Virus record (IMG/VR): IMGVR_UViG_3300001533_000599
Location: 1-35,106 of that record
From: a virus
Length of the DNA stretch: 35,106 nt
Reading direction: 5' to 3' (one strand)
The notes beneath the pieces are model-generated. The model saw nothing but the letters and a program-made list of their open reading frames with translations, had not been told where the DNA came from and ran no database searches. A program made the position numbers and the translations under genes. This document shows, piece by piece, positions 6,532 through 13,953 of the stretch (position 1 is the first letter of the stretch; every line of letters starts with the position of its first letter).

Positions 6532-6543
6532 CCCGGAAACGGG
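6532..6543 (+). other. CCCG-GAAA-CGGG tetraloop hairpin
   Basis: A four-base-pair stem closed by a GNRA (GAAA) tetraloop lies directly after the stop of the DnaC-like gene and 15 bases before the GGAGG of the next. It has no T run, so it is more likely an RNA-stabilising or processing element than a terminator. Confidence 0.45.
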
Positions 6544-6565
6544 AAAAATATTATTGGAGGGTATT

Positions 6566-6784
6566 ATGAAAGTGAAAGATTGTACAAGTAAACAGTTTGG
6601 TAGTACGTATGGTTTGGGTGACGATGTGGTATTCAGGAAAGATGAAACCAGAATGCACGGTATTATTGTGAGTGTAATTTTTACTGTTAGCAAAGTTGCG
6701 TATAAGATTTGTGCTCATAGTATTGCAAGCTGCCCGGTTTTTCAGATTGACTCTGAATATATAATCGGGAAAACAATGGAATAA
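6566..6784 (+). CDS. Hypothetical protein, 72 aa
   Basis: The start is set by TTGGAGGG 6 bases upstream; a longer frame begins at 6458 inside the DnaC gene and is rejected. The sequence (GLGDDVVFRKDETRMHGIIV, then DSEYI) suggests a small beta-barrel of the kind found in short phage proteins that read VxF...GxI. No family is recognised. It belongs to the early cluster of small genes. Confidence 0.65.
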   Translation: MKVKDCTSKQFGSTYGLGDDVVFRKDETRMHGIIVSVIFTVSKVAYKICAHSIASCPVFQIDSEYIIGKTME

Positions 6785-6849
6785 CCCGGTCGTTGGCCGG
6801 ACATGCAGCTGTGCCTGTATTCAATCACAGTGCCATCAATTACAGAGCT

Positions 6850-6871
6850 TGCCCTATGCACAGATAGGGCA
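6850..6871 (+). other. Perfect 8-bp hairpin before the gene at 6891
   Basis: TGCCCTAT (6850-6857) pairs with ATAGGGCA (6864-6871) around a 6-base loop, 9 bases before the GGAGG of the next gene. It lacks a T run. The arm sequence recalls the hairpin at 7828-7876. The rest of the 106-base gap (6785-6890) contains a weaker CTGTG/CACAG inverted repeat and no gene. Confidence 0.6.
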
Positions 6872-6890
6872 TTAAAACAGGAGGCAGTGA

Positions 6891-7067
6891 ATGACTAAAA
6901 AAGAACTTGAATTAAAATACATAAAATTACAGTGTTGCGCTAACTGTGATTTTTGCAGCATAAAAAAAATGTTTTTTAATTGGTATTCTTTTTCATGCAA
7001 AAAAAAGGAAAAATCATGCAATCCTGCATGGTGGTGTATAAACTATAAAAACACATGGCCATTTTGA
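6891..7067 (+). CDS. Small Cys-rich protein, 58 aa
   Basis: ACAGGAGG lies 6 bases before the ATG. Seven cysteines in 58 residues (CCANCDFC, then three more) and a Trp-rich tail suggest a zinc-binding mini-protein. No family is named. It is one of four Cys-rich small genes in the early region (2624, 6891, 7081, 7899). Confidence 0.65.
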   Translation: MTKKELELKYIKLQCCANCDFCSIKKMFFNWYSFSCKKKEKSCNPAWWCINYKNTWPF

Positions 7068-7080
7068 AAGGAATGCAAAA

Positions 7081-7284
7081 ATGATTAACCCCACAAAAGA
7101 ACAGCTGAAAAAATGGCAAGAAGAAAATATCTGTAAATGGGAAAGGGTAAGCAAACTGACAAGGGTAAGCTGGACTAATTATTTTACAGAATGTGGACAA
7201 ATACAGTCATTTTGCGGAGGTGATATAGAAGAAAACGATTATGTATATTGCCCGTATTGCGGAAGGCGGATTTTAGAAATATAA
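7081..7284 (+). CDS. Zinc-ribbon-like protein, 67 aa
   Basis: The C-terminus reads YCPYCGRRI, a typical zinc-ribbon half, with ECG and SFCGG about 20 residues upstream as possible partners. The family of phage zinc ribbons (some called Lar-like restriction alleviation) has this look, but a specific role is not supported. The start follows AAAGGA by 8 bases. Confidence 0.7.
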   Translation: MINPTKEQLKKWQEENICKWERVSKLTRVSWTNYFTECGQIQSFCGGDIEENDYVYCPYCGRRILEI

Positions 7285-7297
7285 AACAGGAGGGAAA

Positions 7298-7786
7298 ATG
7301 ATAATAGCCGGTATTGATATAGGTCTGACTGGGTGGGTTGCATTTCTGGAAAAAGGGAAACCAATGCATGAGATGGCATACCCATTGAAGCAGGGCTGGA
7401 AAGATAGGTTAATGATTTGCCAGCATGTATACATCGAAGAGCCGCAAGCAAGGCCCGCGCAAAATGTCAAAGCAACTGCAACGAGTTGGAAAAACTATGG
7501 CCGGATAATAGGGTGGCTAGAATCTCACGGTGTGGAATATACAACTGTACATGCAGTAACATGGAAAGCAAAACTTGGATTGTCAAGAACAAAAGTTGTA
7601 AAAAATTGGACGAAAAAGCAGATTAAAGAGCATGCTGTAAAAGCGGCTGAAATTCTTTTTCCTAATGCTGGATTTTACGGCAGTAAAGGCGGCATGCTTG
7701 ACGGAAAAGCGGAAGCCTATTTGATAGCGTATTACGGCGATGCAATCGAAAGAAAAAAATTGACTGATAAACGGTATTGTGATTGA
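7298..7786 (+). CDS. RuvC-like Holliday junction resolvase
   Basis: The 162-residue protein has the RNase H-fold signature of phage RuvC-like resolvases: GIDIG with D7, a second acidic strand VYIEEPQA with E47/E48, and the C-terminal DGKAEA with D135 and E139. It would cut branched DNA from replication and recombination, clearing junctions before packaging. Length fits the family. AGGAGGG precedes the ATG. It closes the replication block, next to a new promoter. Confidence 0.85.
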   Translation: MIIAGIDIGLTGWVAFLEKGKPMHEMAYPLKQGWKDRLMICQHVYIEEPQARPAQNVKATATSWKNYGRIIGWLESHGVEYTTVHAVTWKAKLGLSRTKVVKNWTKKQIKEHAVKAAEILFPNAGFYGSKGGMLDGKAEAYLIAYYGDAIERKKLTDKRYCD

Positions 7787-7795
7787 ATATAAGGA

Positions 7796-7824
7796 TTGAC
7801 AATGAATTAAAAAAGGTGTATACT
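7796..7824 (+). promoter_or_regulatory. Near-consensus sigma70 promoter
   Basis: TTGACA (7796-7801), a 17-base spacer and TATACT (7819-7824). The expected start near 7831 is the first G of the hairpin below. It would drive the small genes from 7899 and probably the packaging genes after them. Confidence 0.8.
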
Positions 7825-7827
7825 AAT

Positions 7828-7876
7828 TAAGGGCACGCTTCGTTTTACCTCCATGTTTTCGGAGCCTCTGCCCTTA
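7828..7876 (+). promoter_or_regulatory. Hairpin leader at the 5' end of the 7796 transcript
   Basis: TAAGGGCA (7828-7835) pairs with TGCCCTTA (7869-7876). Inside, CTCC (7849-7852) pairs with GGAG (7861-7864). The loop side contains ACCTCC, complementary to Shine-Dalgarno sequences, next to an ATG. The structure ends 10 bases before the AGGGGG site of the gene at 7899. A 5' stabilising or regulatory stem-loop is likely. Confidence 0.5.
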
Positions 7877-7898
7877 CTACAAAACAGGGGGCAAAAAT

Positions 7899-8003
7899 AT
7901 GCCAGAAATAGCCGCACTTTGTAAAACCTGCAAACATAATTGTAAGCAGTCCGCAGAAATGCATGTAGTAAATTGCCCGATGTACTTAAAAGATGACAAT
8001 TAG
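7899..8003 (+). CDS. Four-cysteine mini-protein, 34 aa
   Basis: ATG follows AGGGGG by 7 bases. The pattern CKTCKHNCKQ and a later NCPMY gives four cysteines in 34 residues, typical of small phage proteins likely to bind a metal. It is the first frame under the 7796 promoter. Confidence 0.6.
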   Translation: MPEIAALCKTCKHNCKQSAEMHVVNCPMYLKDDN

Positions 8004-8056
8004 CAGGAAAGTGTATATATGCATTTAGGGTACTCTGATAAAACAAAGGAGGGAAA

Positions 8057-8257
8057 ATGAAGGTAGGAGAAATACTTGAAAAGGGCACGAGGGTAGTTAC
8101 TATTTTCGGGCATGGAATTATAATGGCTTGGCGTAAGGATTGGAAAGGGTTTTGTTACTGTGTAAAAATTGATAATAACGGGATAAGGCCTGATCCGTGG
8201 TTAAGAACGAGTAGTATTGAGTTGGAGGAAAAGGAACATGGAGGCGGTCATGAGTGA
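8057..8257 (+). CDS. Hypothetical protein, 66 aa
   Basis: AAAGGAGGG gives a strong start. The product looks like a small beta-barrel (TRVVTIFGHGIIMAW, then YCVKIDNNG). It is not recognised. A decayed second copy of its C-terminal half lies downstream at 8406-8525, showing a local duplication. It overlaps the next gene by 8 bases. Confidence 0.65.
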   Translation: MKVGEILEKGTRVVTIFGHGIIMAWRKDWKGFCYCVKIDNNGIRPDPWLRTSSIELEEKEHGGGHE

Positions 8258-8405
8258 AAAACAGATAAAACGGTATGGGCGGTATGTACAGAAACGGAAA
8301 AGGCAGATAATTCAGGATGCATTCAATGTTTTACTTGAGGCCGGGCTGTATGACCGTATCCGGTTTGCAATCCGGGTTATTTTCAAGACAAGGGGTTGGA
8401 AATGA
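8250..8405 (+). CDS. Small basic hypothetical protein, 51 aa
   Basis: The start MSEKQIKRYG is chosen because GGAGG lies 5 bases before it; ATGs at 8238 and 8217 are alternatives. The product is basic and helical (KRKRQIIQDAFNVLLEAGLY). No family is recognised. Confidence 0.55.
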   Translation: MSEKQIKRYGRYVQKRKRQIIQDAFNVLLEAGLYDRIRFAIRVIFKTRGWK

Positions 8406-8525
8406 AAGAGCAACGAAGGCCGGGGGCTATACTACTGCATAAAGGTAGACAACATGGGAGTAAAACTTGACCTATGGGTAAGGTCAAACAGTATTGAGGT
8501 AGAAGATGAAGAAAACAATTCTTGA
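8406..8525 (+). pseudogene. Decayed partial duplicate of the gene at 8057
   Basis: Directly after the stop of the 8250 gene, an open stretch without a good start encodes GLYYCIKVDNMGVKLDLWVR followed by SNSIEVEDEE. This aligns with GFCYCVKIDNNGIRPDPWLR and SSIELEEKE of the gene at 8057. Only the C-terminal half is present, and the only ATG (in DNMG) has no ribosome site. It is probably a remnant. A 22-codon frame from ATG 8402 overlaps it in another frame and is not supported. Confidence 0.65.
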
Positions 8526-8607
8526 CACAGCTAAGACAATCGTATTTTTTGCTGCAATTATTGCAGTTCAGGTACTCATTGAATGGGCAAAGGTGGTTAA
8601 TCCGTGA
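8506..8607 (+). CDS. Single-span membrane mini-protein, 33 aa
   Basis: ATG follows GAGG by about 6 bases. Residues 11-25 (KTIVFFAAIIAVQVL) form a likely membrane helix. The function is unknown; it lies just before the packaging genes. Two similar tiny membrane genes lie at 32704 and 32925. Confidence 0.5.
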   Translation: MKKTILDTAKTIVFFAAIIAVQVLIEWAKVVNP

Positions 8608-8631
8608 AAATAATCAATCCGAGGTTTCCGA

Positions 8632-9021
8632 ATGGGTAGGCTGGCAGGGTATACACAAAAGCAGATACTCAAAGCGGTAAAAGATAGCGGTGGTATTATT
8701 AGTACAATAGCCGACCGGCTTAAATGCGATTGGCATACGGCAGAAAAGTATGTCAACAAGTTTGATTCCACACGGCAGGCATATGCCGACGAAAACGAAG
8801 TATTCCTTGATAGCGCGGTATCGGTACTAAAGACTAAAATTGAAGAGCAAGATTTACAGGCGGCAAAGTGGTTATTGGCAACAAAGGGCAAACACCGGGG
8901 CTTTACAGAGCGGCAAGAAATAACAGGCGCAGACGGTGTACCGATAGAAATAAAAATCAATAAACTAGGCAAGGAAGATGCAAAACAACTCACAGAATTA
9001 ATGGCACGGTTGGAAGAATGA
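8632..9021 (+). CDS. Terminase small subunit-like protein
   Basis: The 129-residue protein starts with an HTH-like region (KQILKAVKDSGGIISTIADR, then DWHTAEKYV), as in small terminase subunits that recognise the packaging site. A helical oligomerisation part follows and the C-terminus is acidic. It overlaps the large terminase gene by 4 bases (ATGA), which supports the role. CGAGG lies 8 bases before the start. Confidence 0.75.
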   Translation: MGRLAGYTQKQILKAVKDSGGIISTIADRLKCDWHTAEKYVNKFDSTRQAYADENEVFLDSAVSVLKTKIEEQDLQAAKWLLATKGKHRGFTERQEITGADGVPIEIKINKLGKEDAKQLTELMARLEE

Positions 9022-10427
9022 CAAAACAAGAGAGCACTATAAAGGCACTTGGGGAGAATAGCTTATGGAGTTTTGTTCGCCTGTGCTGGCATGTGCTTGA
9101 ACCCAAAACAAAGTATGTAGATAACTGGCACATAGAAAAAATATGCGAATCCCTCGAAGCCGTATCACGTGGTGAAATACAAAATCTACTTATTAACATA
9201 CCGCCGCGGTGTATGAAGTCCCTACTCGTGTCTGTATTTTGGCCGGTTTGGCAATGGCTGCATAACCCTGGTCACCGGTTTCTGTGTGCAAGTTATGCGC
9301 AGAGCCTGAGTACACGGGATGCAGTCAAGGCAAGGCGCCTCATTCAGAGCCCGTATTTTCAAAAATACTGGGGAGACCGCGTGCAGATGCAGGAAGACCA
9401 GAATACTAAAAACCGATACGACACTAAACAAATGGGGTACCGGCTTGCTACCAGTGTCGGCGGTCTTGGCACTGGGGAGGGTGGTGATACGATTATTGTA
9501 GATGACCCTCATAATACGCAAGGGGCTCTATCAGAAAGAAAACGTGAGGAAACTATAACGTGGTGGGATGAGACAATGAGTACTCGTCTTAACGATGCGA
9601 AAACAGGCAGCAAAATTGTAGTTATGCAGCGCTTACATGAGCAAGATCTTGCCGGGCATATTTTGCAGCAAGAGCCCGGAGAGTGGTATCATTTATGCTT
9701 GCCGATGCGGTACGAGGGCGGGGCAGATGACCAACGCACAGAGGACGGCGCGCTTTTGTGGCCGGAAAAGTTTCCGGAAAAAGAAATAGCAAAATTAGAA
9801 ATACGTCTTGGTTCTTACGGCGCGGCCTCACAGTTGCAGATGCGGCCGGGAGCCCGTGGCGGGAATATACTAAATATAAGCAATGTGAAAGTGTACGAAA
9901 GTTGTAAAGACTTTCCCAGAAACTTGCGTTGGTTGAGGGTGGTAGATTTTGCGCACAGCAAAAAACAAAGAACCGGGCATGACCCGGATTATACCAGCGC
10001 GACACTGTTGGCTTATAAAGATAACCAGCTGTATGTCCGGCATGTGTTCCGGACACGGTCAGCAGTAACTGAACGCGACGCGATGCTGCACGGTATAATT
10101 GATGGCGACCCTAAAGGAACATACTTAGTGCTTGAAAGAACAACGGACAGTCTTGACGCTTGCGAACAGTATAAGGAAAAATATCAAGGCTATAGAATAG
10201 TAAAAGAGTTTTCTCCGAAAAATGATAAGGTCATAAGAGCGAGTTGGCTGGAGCCGTTGTTTGATGCAGGCCATGTACATGCCGTACAGGGAGAATGGCT
10301 GCAAGCGTGGTTTGATGAGTTGAGAGTTTTCCCGGCAGGAGCACACGATGACCAGGTCGATAATTTGACAGCTGGGTATTGGATAGAATCACGGCATTTT
10401 GACTACGGAGTTTTGGGGGAGTTATGA
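9018..10427 (+). CDS. terL: Terminase large subunit
   Basis: The 469-residue motor has both halves. The ATPase shows Walker A-like IPPRCMKS at 61-68 and Walker B IIVDD at 159-163. The RNase H-like nuclease has D310 in RVVDFAH, an acidic E373 in VLERT and DDQVD near 444-448. It pumps DNA into the procapsid through the portal and cuts it. Its type and the circularly permuted assembly would fit headful packaging, but this is not proven. It is coupled by ATGA to the small subunit and by 4 bases to the next frame. Confidence 0.95.
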   Translation: MTKQESTIKALGENSLWSFVRLCWHVLEPKTKYVDNWHIEKICESLEAVSRGEIQNLLINIPPRCMKSLLVSVFWPVWQWLHNPGHRFLCASYAQSLSTRDAVKARRLIQSPYFQKYWGDRVQMQEDQNTKNRYDTKQMGYRLATSVGGLGTGEGGDTIIVDDPHNTQGALSERKREETITWWDETMSTRLNDAKTGSKIVVMQRLHEQDLAGHILQQEPGEWYHLCLPMRYEGGADDQRTEDGALLWPEKFPEKEIAKLEIRLGSYGAASQLQMRPGARGGNILNISNVKVYESCKDFPRNLRWLRVVDFAHSKKQRTGHDPDYTSATLLAYKDNQLYVRHVFRTRSAVTERDAMLHGIIDGDPKGTYLVLERTTDSLDACEQYKEKYQGYRIVKEFSPKNDKVIRASWLEPLFDAGHVHAVQGEWLQAWFDELRVFPAGAHDDQVDNLTAGYWIESRHFDYGVLGEL

Positions 10428-10558
10428 CGCAAGAGGATGGAAGATACAAAAAAAGACAACCAAAAATGAAAGCATGGGCAAGGGAAAGGGAGCGGTTAAG
10501 GAAAGAAAACAATGGAACATTGCCGGAAAATTATCAAGAAGTAAAAGGGGCTGAATAA
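10424..10558 (+). CDS. Small basic hypothetical protein, 44 aa
   Basis: It is wedged between terminase and portal, overlapping the first by 4 bases and sharing one base with the second (TAATG). GGGGGAG precedes its start. The sequence is charged (MKAWARERERLRKEN) and likely one helix. Coupling on both sides argues that it is translated. Confidence 0.6.
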   Translation: MTQEDGRYKKRQPKMKAWARERERLRKENNGTLPENYQEVKGAE

Positions 10559-11991
10559 TGAAAATACTTGACGGGTTTAAAAATGTAATTACAGGAATAG
10601 GAACACTGCTAAAAGACAAGACCATGCAGAATATTCCTGTCGGCATTCAGTATCTCTCAGATAGAGAGCTTGAGGCTTTATACGTAGGGGATGGCATCGG
10701 CAAGCGCATCATATCGGCTGTAGTAGATGACGCTCTGAAAAAGTGGATACGCATAGAGGAAGATGTTGATGGGAAGCTGGACGATTATTGCAAAAAACTT
10801 AAACTGAAACGCACAATAAATAAAGCGTACAAACTTGCACGCGCGTTTGGGGGTGCTTTAGTCGTCATTGGTGCAAATGACAGGCTTGAGTTAGATATGC
10901 CTATTGGGAAAAAACCTAAAACGATAGAATGGCTGAGGGTTTATGATCGCAGATTTATACGCATACATTCCAGTGATTATGATACTGACCCAAACTCCAA
11001 ACGGTTTGGAGAAATTGAATATTTTAACGTTGAGCCAGTGAACGGGAAACCTTTCCGGGTACACTATACCCGCGCTGTGCAGATACTTGGAGACGATATT
11101 GTCGAGGGTGCGTACAACCCGTACATAGGCTGGGGCATACCAGTGATGCAGTCAGTGTGGAAAGCCCTTGGCAGCACGTCAATGGCATTCAATATCGTAG
11201 AGATACTCATGCAGGAATGGGTACAGTCAGTCATCAGCATCAAAGGTTTGAAAGAGATGATGGCAGCTGGAGAGGAACAAAAAATAAAAAACCGTGTTGA
11301 CGTTATGATGTACAGCAAAAGCATGATTAATGCTATTATTCTTGATGCCGATTCAGAGCAGTATGATAGGCAGGCTCTGGGCGGTACGGGATTACCCGAG
11401 ATAATGGACAGAATGATGATGTACATATCTGCTGTAACAGGGTATCCTGTAACGAAAATATGGGGCCGGTCTGCCGCAGGGCTAAACTCTACCGGGGATG
11501 GCGACCTTAATAATTATTACGATTGGATTAAATCAGAGCAAGAGGACAAACTGCACGACCCGATACTGTATATTTTGCGGGTTATCAATTCCTCTGCGGA
11601 TAGCCCGAAAATAAAGGACGTTACGTTTGAGTTTGTATCCCTCTATCAGCAAACAGATAATGAGATTTTAGAAATGCGGAAAAAACAGGCCGAAATTGAC
11701 AGGACGTATTGGGATATGGACGTGCTTACTACTGATGAGATAAGGCAGTCAAGGTTTGGAGACAAGTGGACGATGGAGACTGAAATATCTGAAAGTGAAA
11801 GTGAGGGCAAACAGAATGAACTCGATGAATACAAAAAACTACTTGAAAGCGCTATTGCAGACAAAAATAGAGACCGGGAAAAAGCTGAAACCGAAAAAAA
11901 CGAAGCCGATGAAGCTGCCGGAAACGGAAATGAGGCAGTATCAGAGCTATCTGAAGAAGATGACGAGGGAAGCTCGGAAAACGGTACTTGA
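10558..11991 (+). CDS. Portal protein (DUF1073-type)
   Basis: The 477-residue protein follows the DUF1073 portal pattern: DGIGKRIISAVVDDALKKWI near 45-65, ARAFGGALVVIG near 96 and GYPVTKIWGRSAAGLNSTGD near 295. Portals form the dodecameric ring for DNA entry and tail joining. The last 80 residues are very acidic and low in complexity. Related database entries sometimes carry the name anti-CBASS Acb1 family protein, but nothing here supports that activity. Its 3' end is overlapped by the next gene in another frame. Confidence 0.85.
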   Translation: MKILDGFKNVITGIGTLLKDKTMQNIPVGIQYLSDRELEALYVGDGIGKRIISAVVDDALKKWIRIEEDVDGKLDDYCKKLKLKRTINKAYKLARAFGGALVVIGANDRLELDMPIGKKPKTIEWLRVYDRRFIRIHSSDYDTDPNSKRFGEIEYFNVEPVNGKPFRVHYTRAVQILGDDIVEGAYNPYIGWGIPVMQSVWKALGSTSMAFNIVEILMQEWVQSVISIKGLKEMMAAGEEQKIKNRVDVMMYSKSMINAIILDADSEQYDRQALGGTGLPEIMDRMMMYISAVTGYPVTKIWGRSAAGLNSTGDGDLNNYYDWIKSEQEDKLHDPILYILRVINSSADSPKIKDVTFEFVSLYQQTDNEILEMRKKQAEIDRTYWDMDVLTTDEIRQSRFGDKWTMETEISESESEGKQNELDEYKKLLESAIADKNRDREKAETEKNEADEAAGNGNEAVSELSEEDDEGSSENGT

Positions 11992-12730
11992 AGAAATAAT
12001 CCGGGAACTGCCGGCAGTCCTATTGCAGGCAAGGCAAGAGCGCAATGACAGCGCTGATTTCAGGCTTGACGCTTGGTACGATGTACTCCAGTCAATACTT
12101 GGCCGGGTTACTAACATTTTCAAAACAAAGAGCAACATGGCATATCAGTATGAAAAGGCCATGGCGTTTGCAGGGAAAATATCAACAAAGAATATGTTGC
12201 AACATAGAGCGGTTTTTTCTGCTGCTCTTGGAGTACAGTTTAACCCGCTAACTGAGGCATGGCTTATGCCGGAAATGCAGCTATGGGCAAGCCAGAATGC
12301 ACAGTTGATAACCAGCTTACAACAGGGATATGCAGACGATGTCGCAAAGGCAGTGCGGGAAACTGTTATCCGCGGTGGTTCCATAAGGGATTTGACAGAG
12401 CATATCCGGGATAGACTGGAACCCGGCCTTGAAAAAAAAGCGGCCTTTATAGCGAGAGACCAAGTTGGCACTTTGAATGCGGATTTGACCCAAAAAAGAC
12501 AAACGGATGCAGGAGTAACCAAGTATATATGGCGGACTGCAAAAGATGAACGGGTACGTGGAGACCCTGGAGGGATGTATCCCAGTGCTGAACCATCCCA
12601 TTTTGACAGAGAGGGTAAAGTCTATGAATGGAAAAACCCTCCAGAGGGTGGCCACCCTGGAGAGGATTATAATTGCAGATGTACAGCTGAGCCGGATTTT
12701 TCGGATCTGTTGGCAGTATGGGGTTTTTAA
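11909..12730 (+). CDS. Phage Mu protein F-like head morphogenesis protein
   Basis: The C-terminal half has the Mu F-like minor head motif: ARDQVGTLNADLTQ, then YIWRTAKDERVR and the terminal GHPGEDYNCRCTAEP. Members link portal and capsid in early head assembly. An open frame extends to ATG 11756, but that part runs out of frame inside the portal gene and looks non-native. The start at 11909 (MKLPETEMRQYQ) is preferred, giving 273 residues and an 83-base overlap; 11930 is also possible. No strong ribosome site decides between them. Confidence 0.8.
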   Translation: MKLPETEMRQYQSYLKKMTREARKTVLEEIIRELPAVLLQARQERNDSADFRLDAWYDVLQSILGRVTNIFKTKSNMAYQYEKAMAFAGKISTKNMLQHRAVFSAALGVQFNPLTEAWLMPEMQLWASQNAQLITSLQQGYADDVAKAVRETVIRGGSIRDLTEHIRDRLEPGLEKKAAFIARDQVGTLNADLTQKRQTDAGVTKYIWRTAKDERVRGDPGGMYPSAEPSHFDREGKVYEWKNPPEGGHPGEDYNCRCTAEPDFSDLLAVWGF

Positions 12731-12739
12731 ATAAAAATG

Positions 12740-12768
12740 TTGACAAACAGAGTAGTGTGCCGTATAAT
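12740..12768 (+). promoter_or_regulatory. Perfect-consensus sigma70 promoter for capsid genes
   Basis: TTGACA (12740-12745), 17 bases, TATAAT (12763-12768). Both hexamers and the spacing match the consensus exactly. The start near 12775 leaves a leader of about 20 bases containing GCCTC-TG-GAGGC, an inverted repeat that includes the Shine-Dalgarno of the next gene. Confidence 0.85.
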
Positions 12769-12795
12769 GAGTATATACCTGCCTCTGGAGGCAAA

Positions 12796-13953
12796 ATGCC
12801 AGTAATAAACAAAAATGTTGTCAGGTTTGATAGAACCAACAATTTCCAGTTAAAATTGACAGATGAGGGATATCTTAGAGCAAAGGCCAAACTGACAAGG
12901 GTTGGCATTTTTGATTATATCCAGCCAGATGGAACAGTCCGAAAAGAATTAAGAAAACCGGAAACCGTATTTGACGAGAAAAGTATTGAAACGCTCAAAC
13001 TGGTACCGATCGTACTAGGCCATCCTGTCCGGGAAACAGGGGGGTTTATTGACAGCAAAACTGCACGCGGTTTAAGCAGGGGCGCGGTTGGGGAAAACAT
13101 AACGATTGAAGATATTTTCCTTGTAGCAAATGTGCTTATTACGGATGAGGATGCAATTAAGGCAATACAGGATGAAGATTGTGAGTTATCATGCGGATAT
13201 ACTGGAGACGTAGTATTTGAGCCCGGGGTATGGGAAGGTCAACACTATGACACATGGCAGGACAATATACGCTATAATCATGTAGCAATCGTACGCAAAG
13301 GGAGGGCTGGCGATGAGGTGAAAATCTACTTGGACAGTGCTGACAATTTAGTCAGTGAAATAGAAACGGGAAAACAGGAAAATAAAAAGTTGGAGGATAA
13401 TAAAATGCCAGAAAACGTGTTGTTGAAGAAAATTATACTCGATGGTGTAGAGTATGAAGCTGAGGCAAAAGTCATTGAAAAACTTGCTGAAGCACAGAAA
13501 AAACTTGATGAGTTGGAAAAGGATTTTTGCAGTAAAGACGATTTTTCCAAACTGGAAGCTGAACGCGATACTCTCAAGTTGAAGCTTGACGAAATGGAAA
13601 AGGGTGTTCTTTCTGAGGATGAAATCAGAAAACTTGCAAATGACAGAGCGGCCTTACTCGCAACCGCCATGCCGATTCTTGATTCCGATGACGTCAAGGA
13701 AAAGAGCAACATTGAGATTATGAGGGCAGTAGTGGAAAAGCACAATGCCGATATTAAGCTCGATGGAAAAGACGATGTTTATATTGAGGCCCGGTACGAT
13801 GCTGTAATTGAGGAACTGGAAAAATCTGCTGCAAATAAGGCACGGGTACAGACCCATGCAATTCCAGATGGAAAACTTGATTCGGTCGATACCGCAAAAG
13901 AGAAAATGGAAGAGCGGATGAAAAACGCTTGGAAAGATGGAGGTACTGAATAA
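12796..13953 (+). CDS. DUF2213-type prohead protease/scaffold protein
   Basis: The 385-residue protein has an N-terminal DUF2213-type domain (LTDEGYLRAKAKLTRVGIFD, VPIVLGHPV, and ELSCGYTGDVV with YNHVAIVRKGRAG), thought to be a prohead protease. A long coiled-coil C-terminal part from about residue 205 looks like scaffold. GGAGG 5 bases upstream sets the start; the longer frame from 12718 contains the promoter and is rejected. An internal in-frame start at 13405 could give the scaffold part alone. Confidence 0.85.
   Translation: MPVINKNVVRFDRTNNFQLKLTDEGYLRAKAKLTRVGIFDYIQPDGTVRKELRKPETVFDEKSIETLKLVPIVLGHPVRETGGFIDSKTARGLSRGAVGENITIEDIFLVANVLITDEDAIKAIQDEDCELSCGYTGDVVFEPGVWEGQHYDTWQDNIRYNHVAIVRKGRAGDEVKIYLDSADNLVSEIETGKQENKKLEDNKMPENVLLKKIILDGVEYEAEAKVIEKLAEAQKKLDELEKDFCSKDDFSKLEAERDTLKLKLDEMEKGVLSEDEIRKLANDRAALLATAMPILDSDDVKEKSNIEIMRAVVEKHNADIKLDGKDDVYIEARYDAVIEELEKSAANKARVQTHAIPDGKLDSVDTAKEKMEERMKNAWKDGGTE
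13405..13953 (+). CDS. Internal-start scaffold protein (nested, same frame)
   Basis: Inside the DUF2213 gene an in-frame ATG is preceded by TTGGAGG at a spacing of 8 bases, as good as any start in the genome. The 182-residue product (MPENVLLKKIILDGVEYEA...) is mostly coiled coil, as expected for a scaffold. Nested protease/scaffold genes are well known, for example lambda C/Nu3. The site is seen; its use is inferred. Confidence 0.6.
   Translation: MPENVLLKKIILDGVEYEAEAKVIEKLAEAQKKLDELEKDFCSKDDFSKLEAERDTLKLKLDEMEKGVLSEDEIRKLANDRAALLATAMPILDSDDVKEKSNIEIMRAVVEKHNADIKLDGKDDVYIEARYDAVIEELEKSAANKARVQTHAIPDGKLDSVDTAKEKMEERMKNAWKDGGTE

Noticed and set aside
8402-8470. 22-codon frame from ATG 8402
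   Set aside because: It has no ribosome site and overlaps the better explained duplicate fragment in another frame.
11756-11908. Upstream extension of the Mu F-like gene
   Set aside because: This stretch is the out-of-frame shadow of the portal gene's acidic tail and does not look like the family N-terminus.
12718-12795. Upstream start of the DUF2213 gene
   Set aside because: The extension contains the consensus promoter and has no ribosome site, whereas GGAGG fits the start at 12796.
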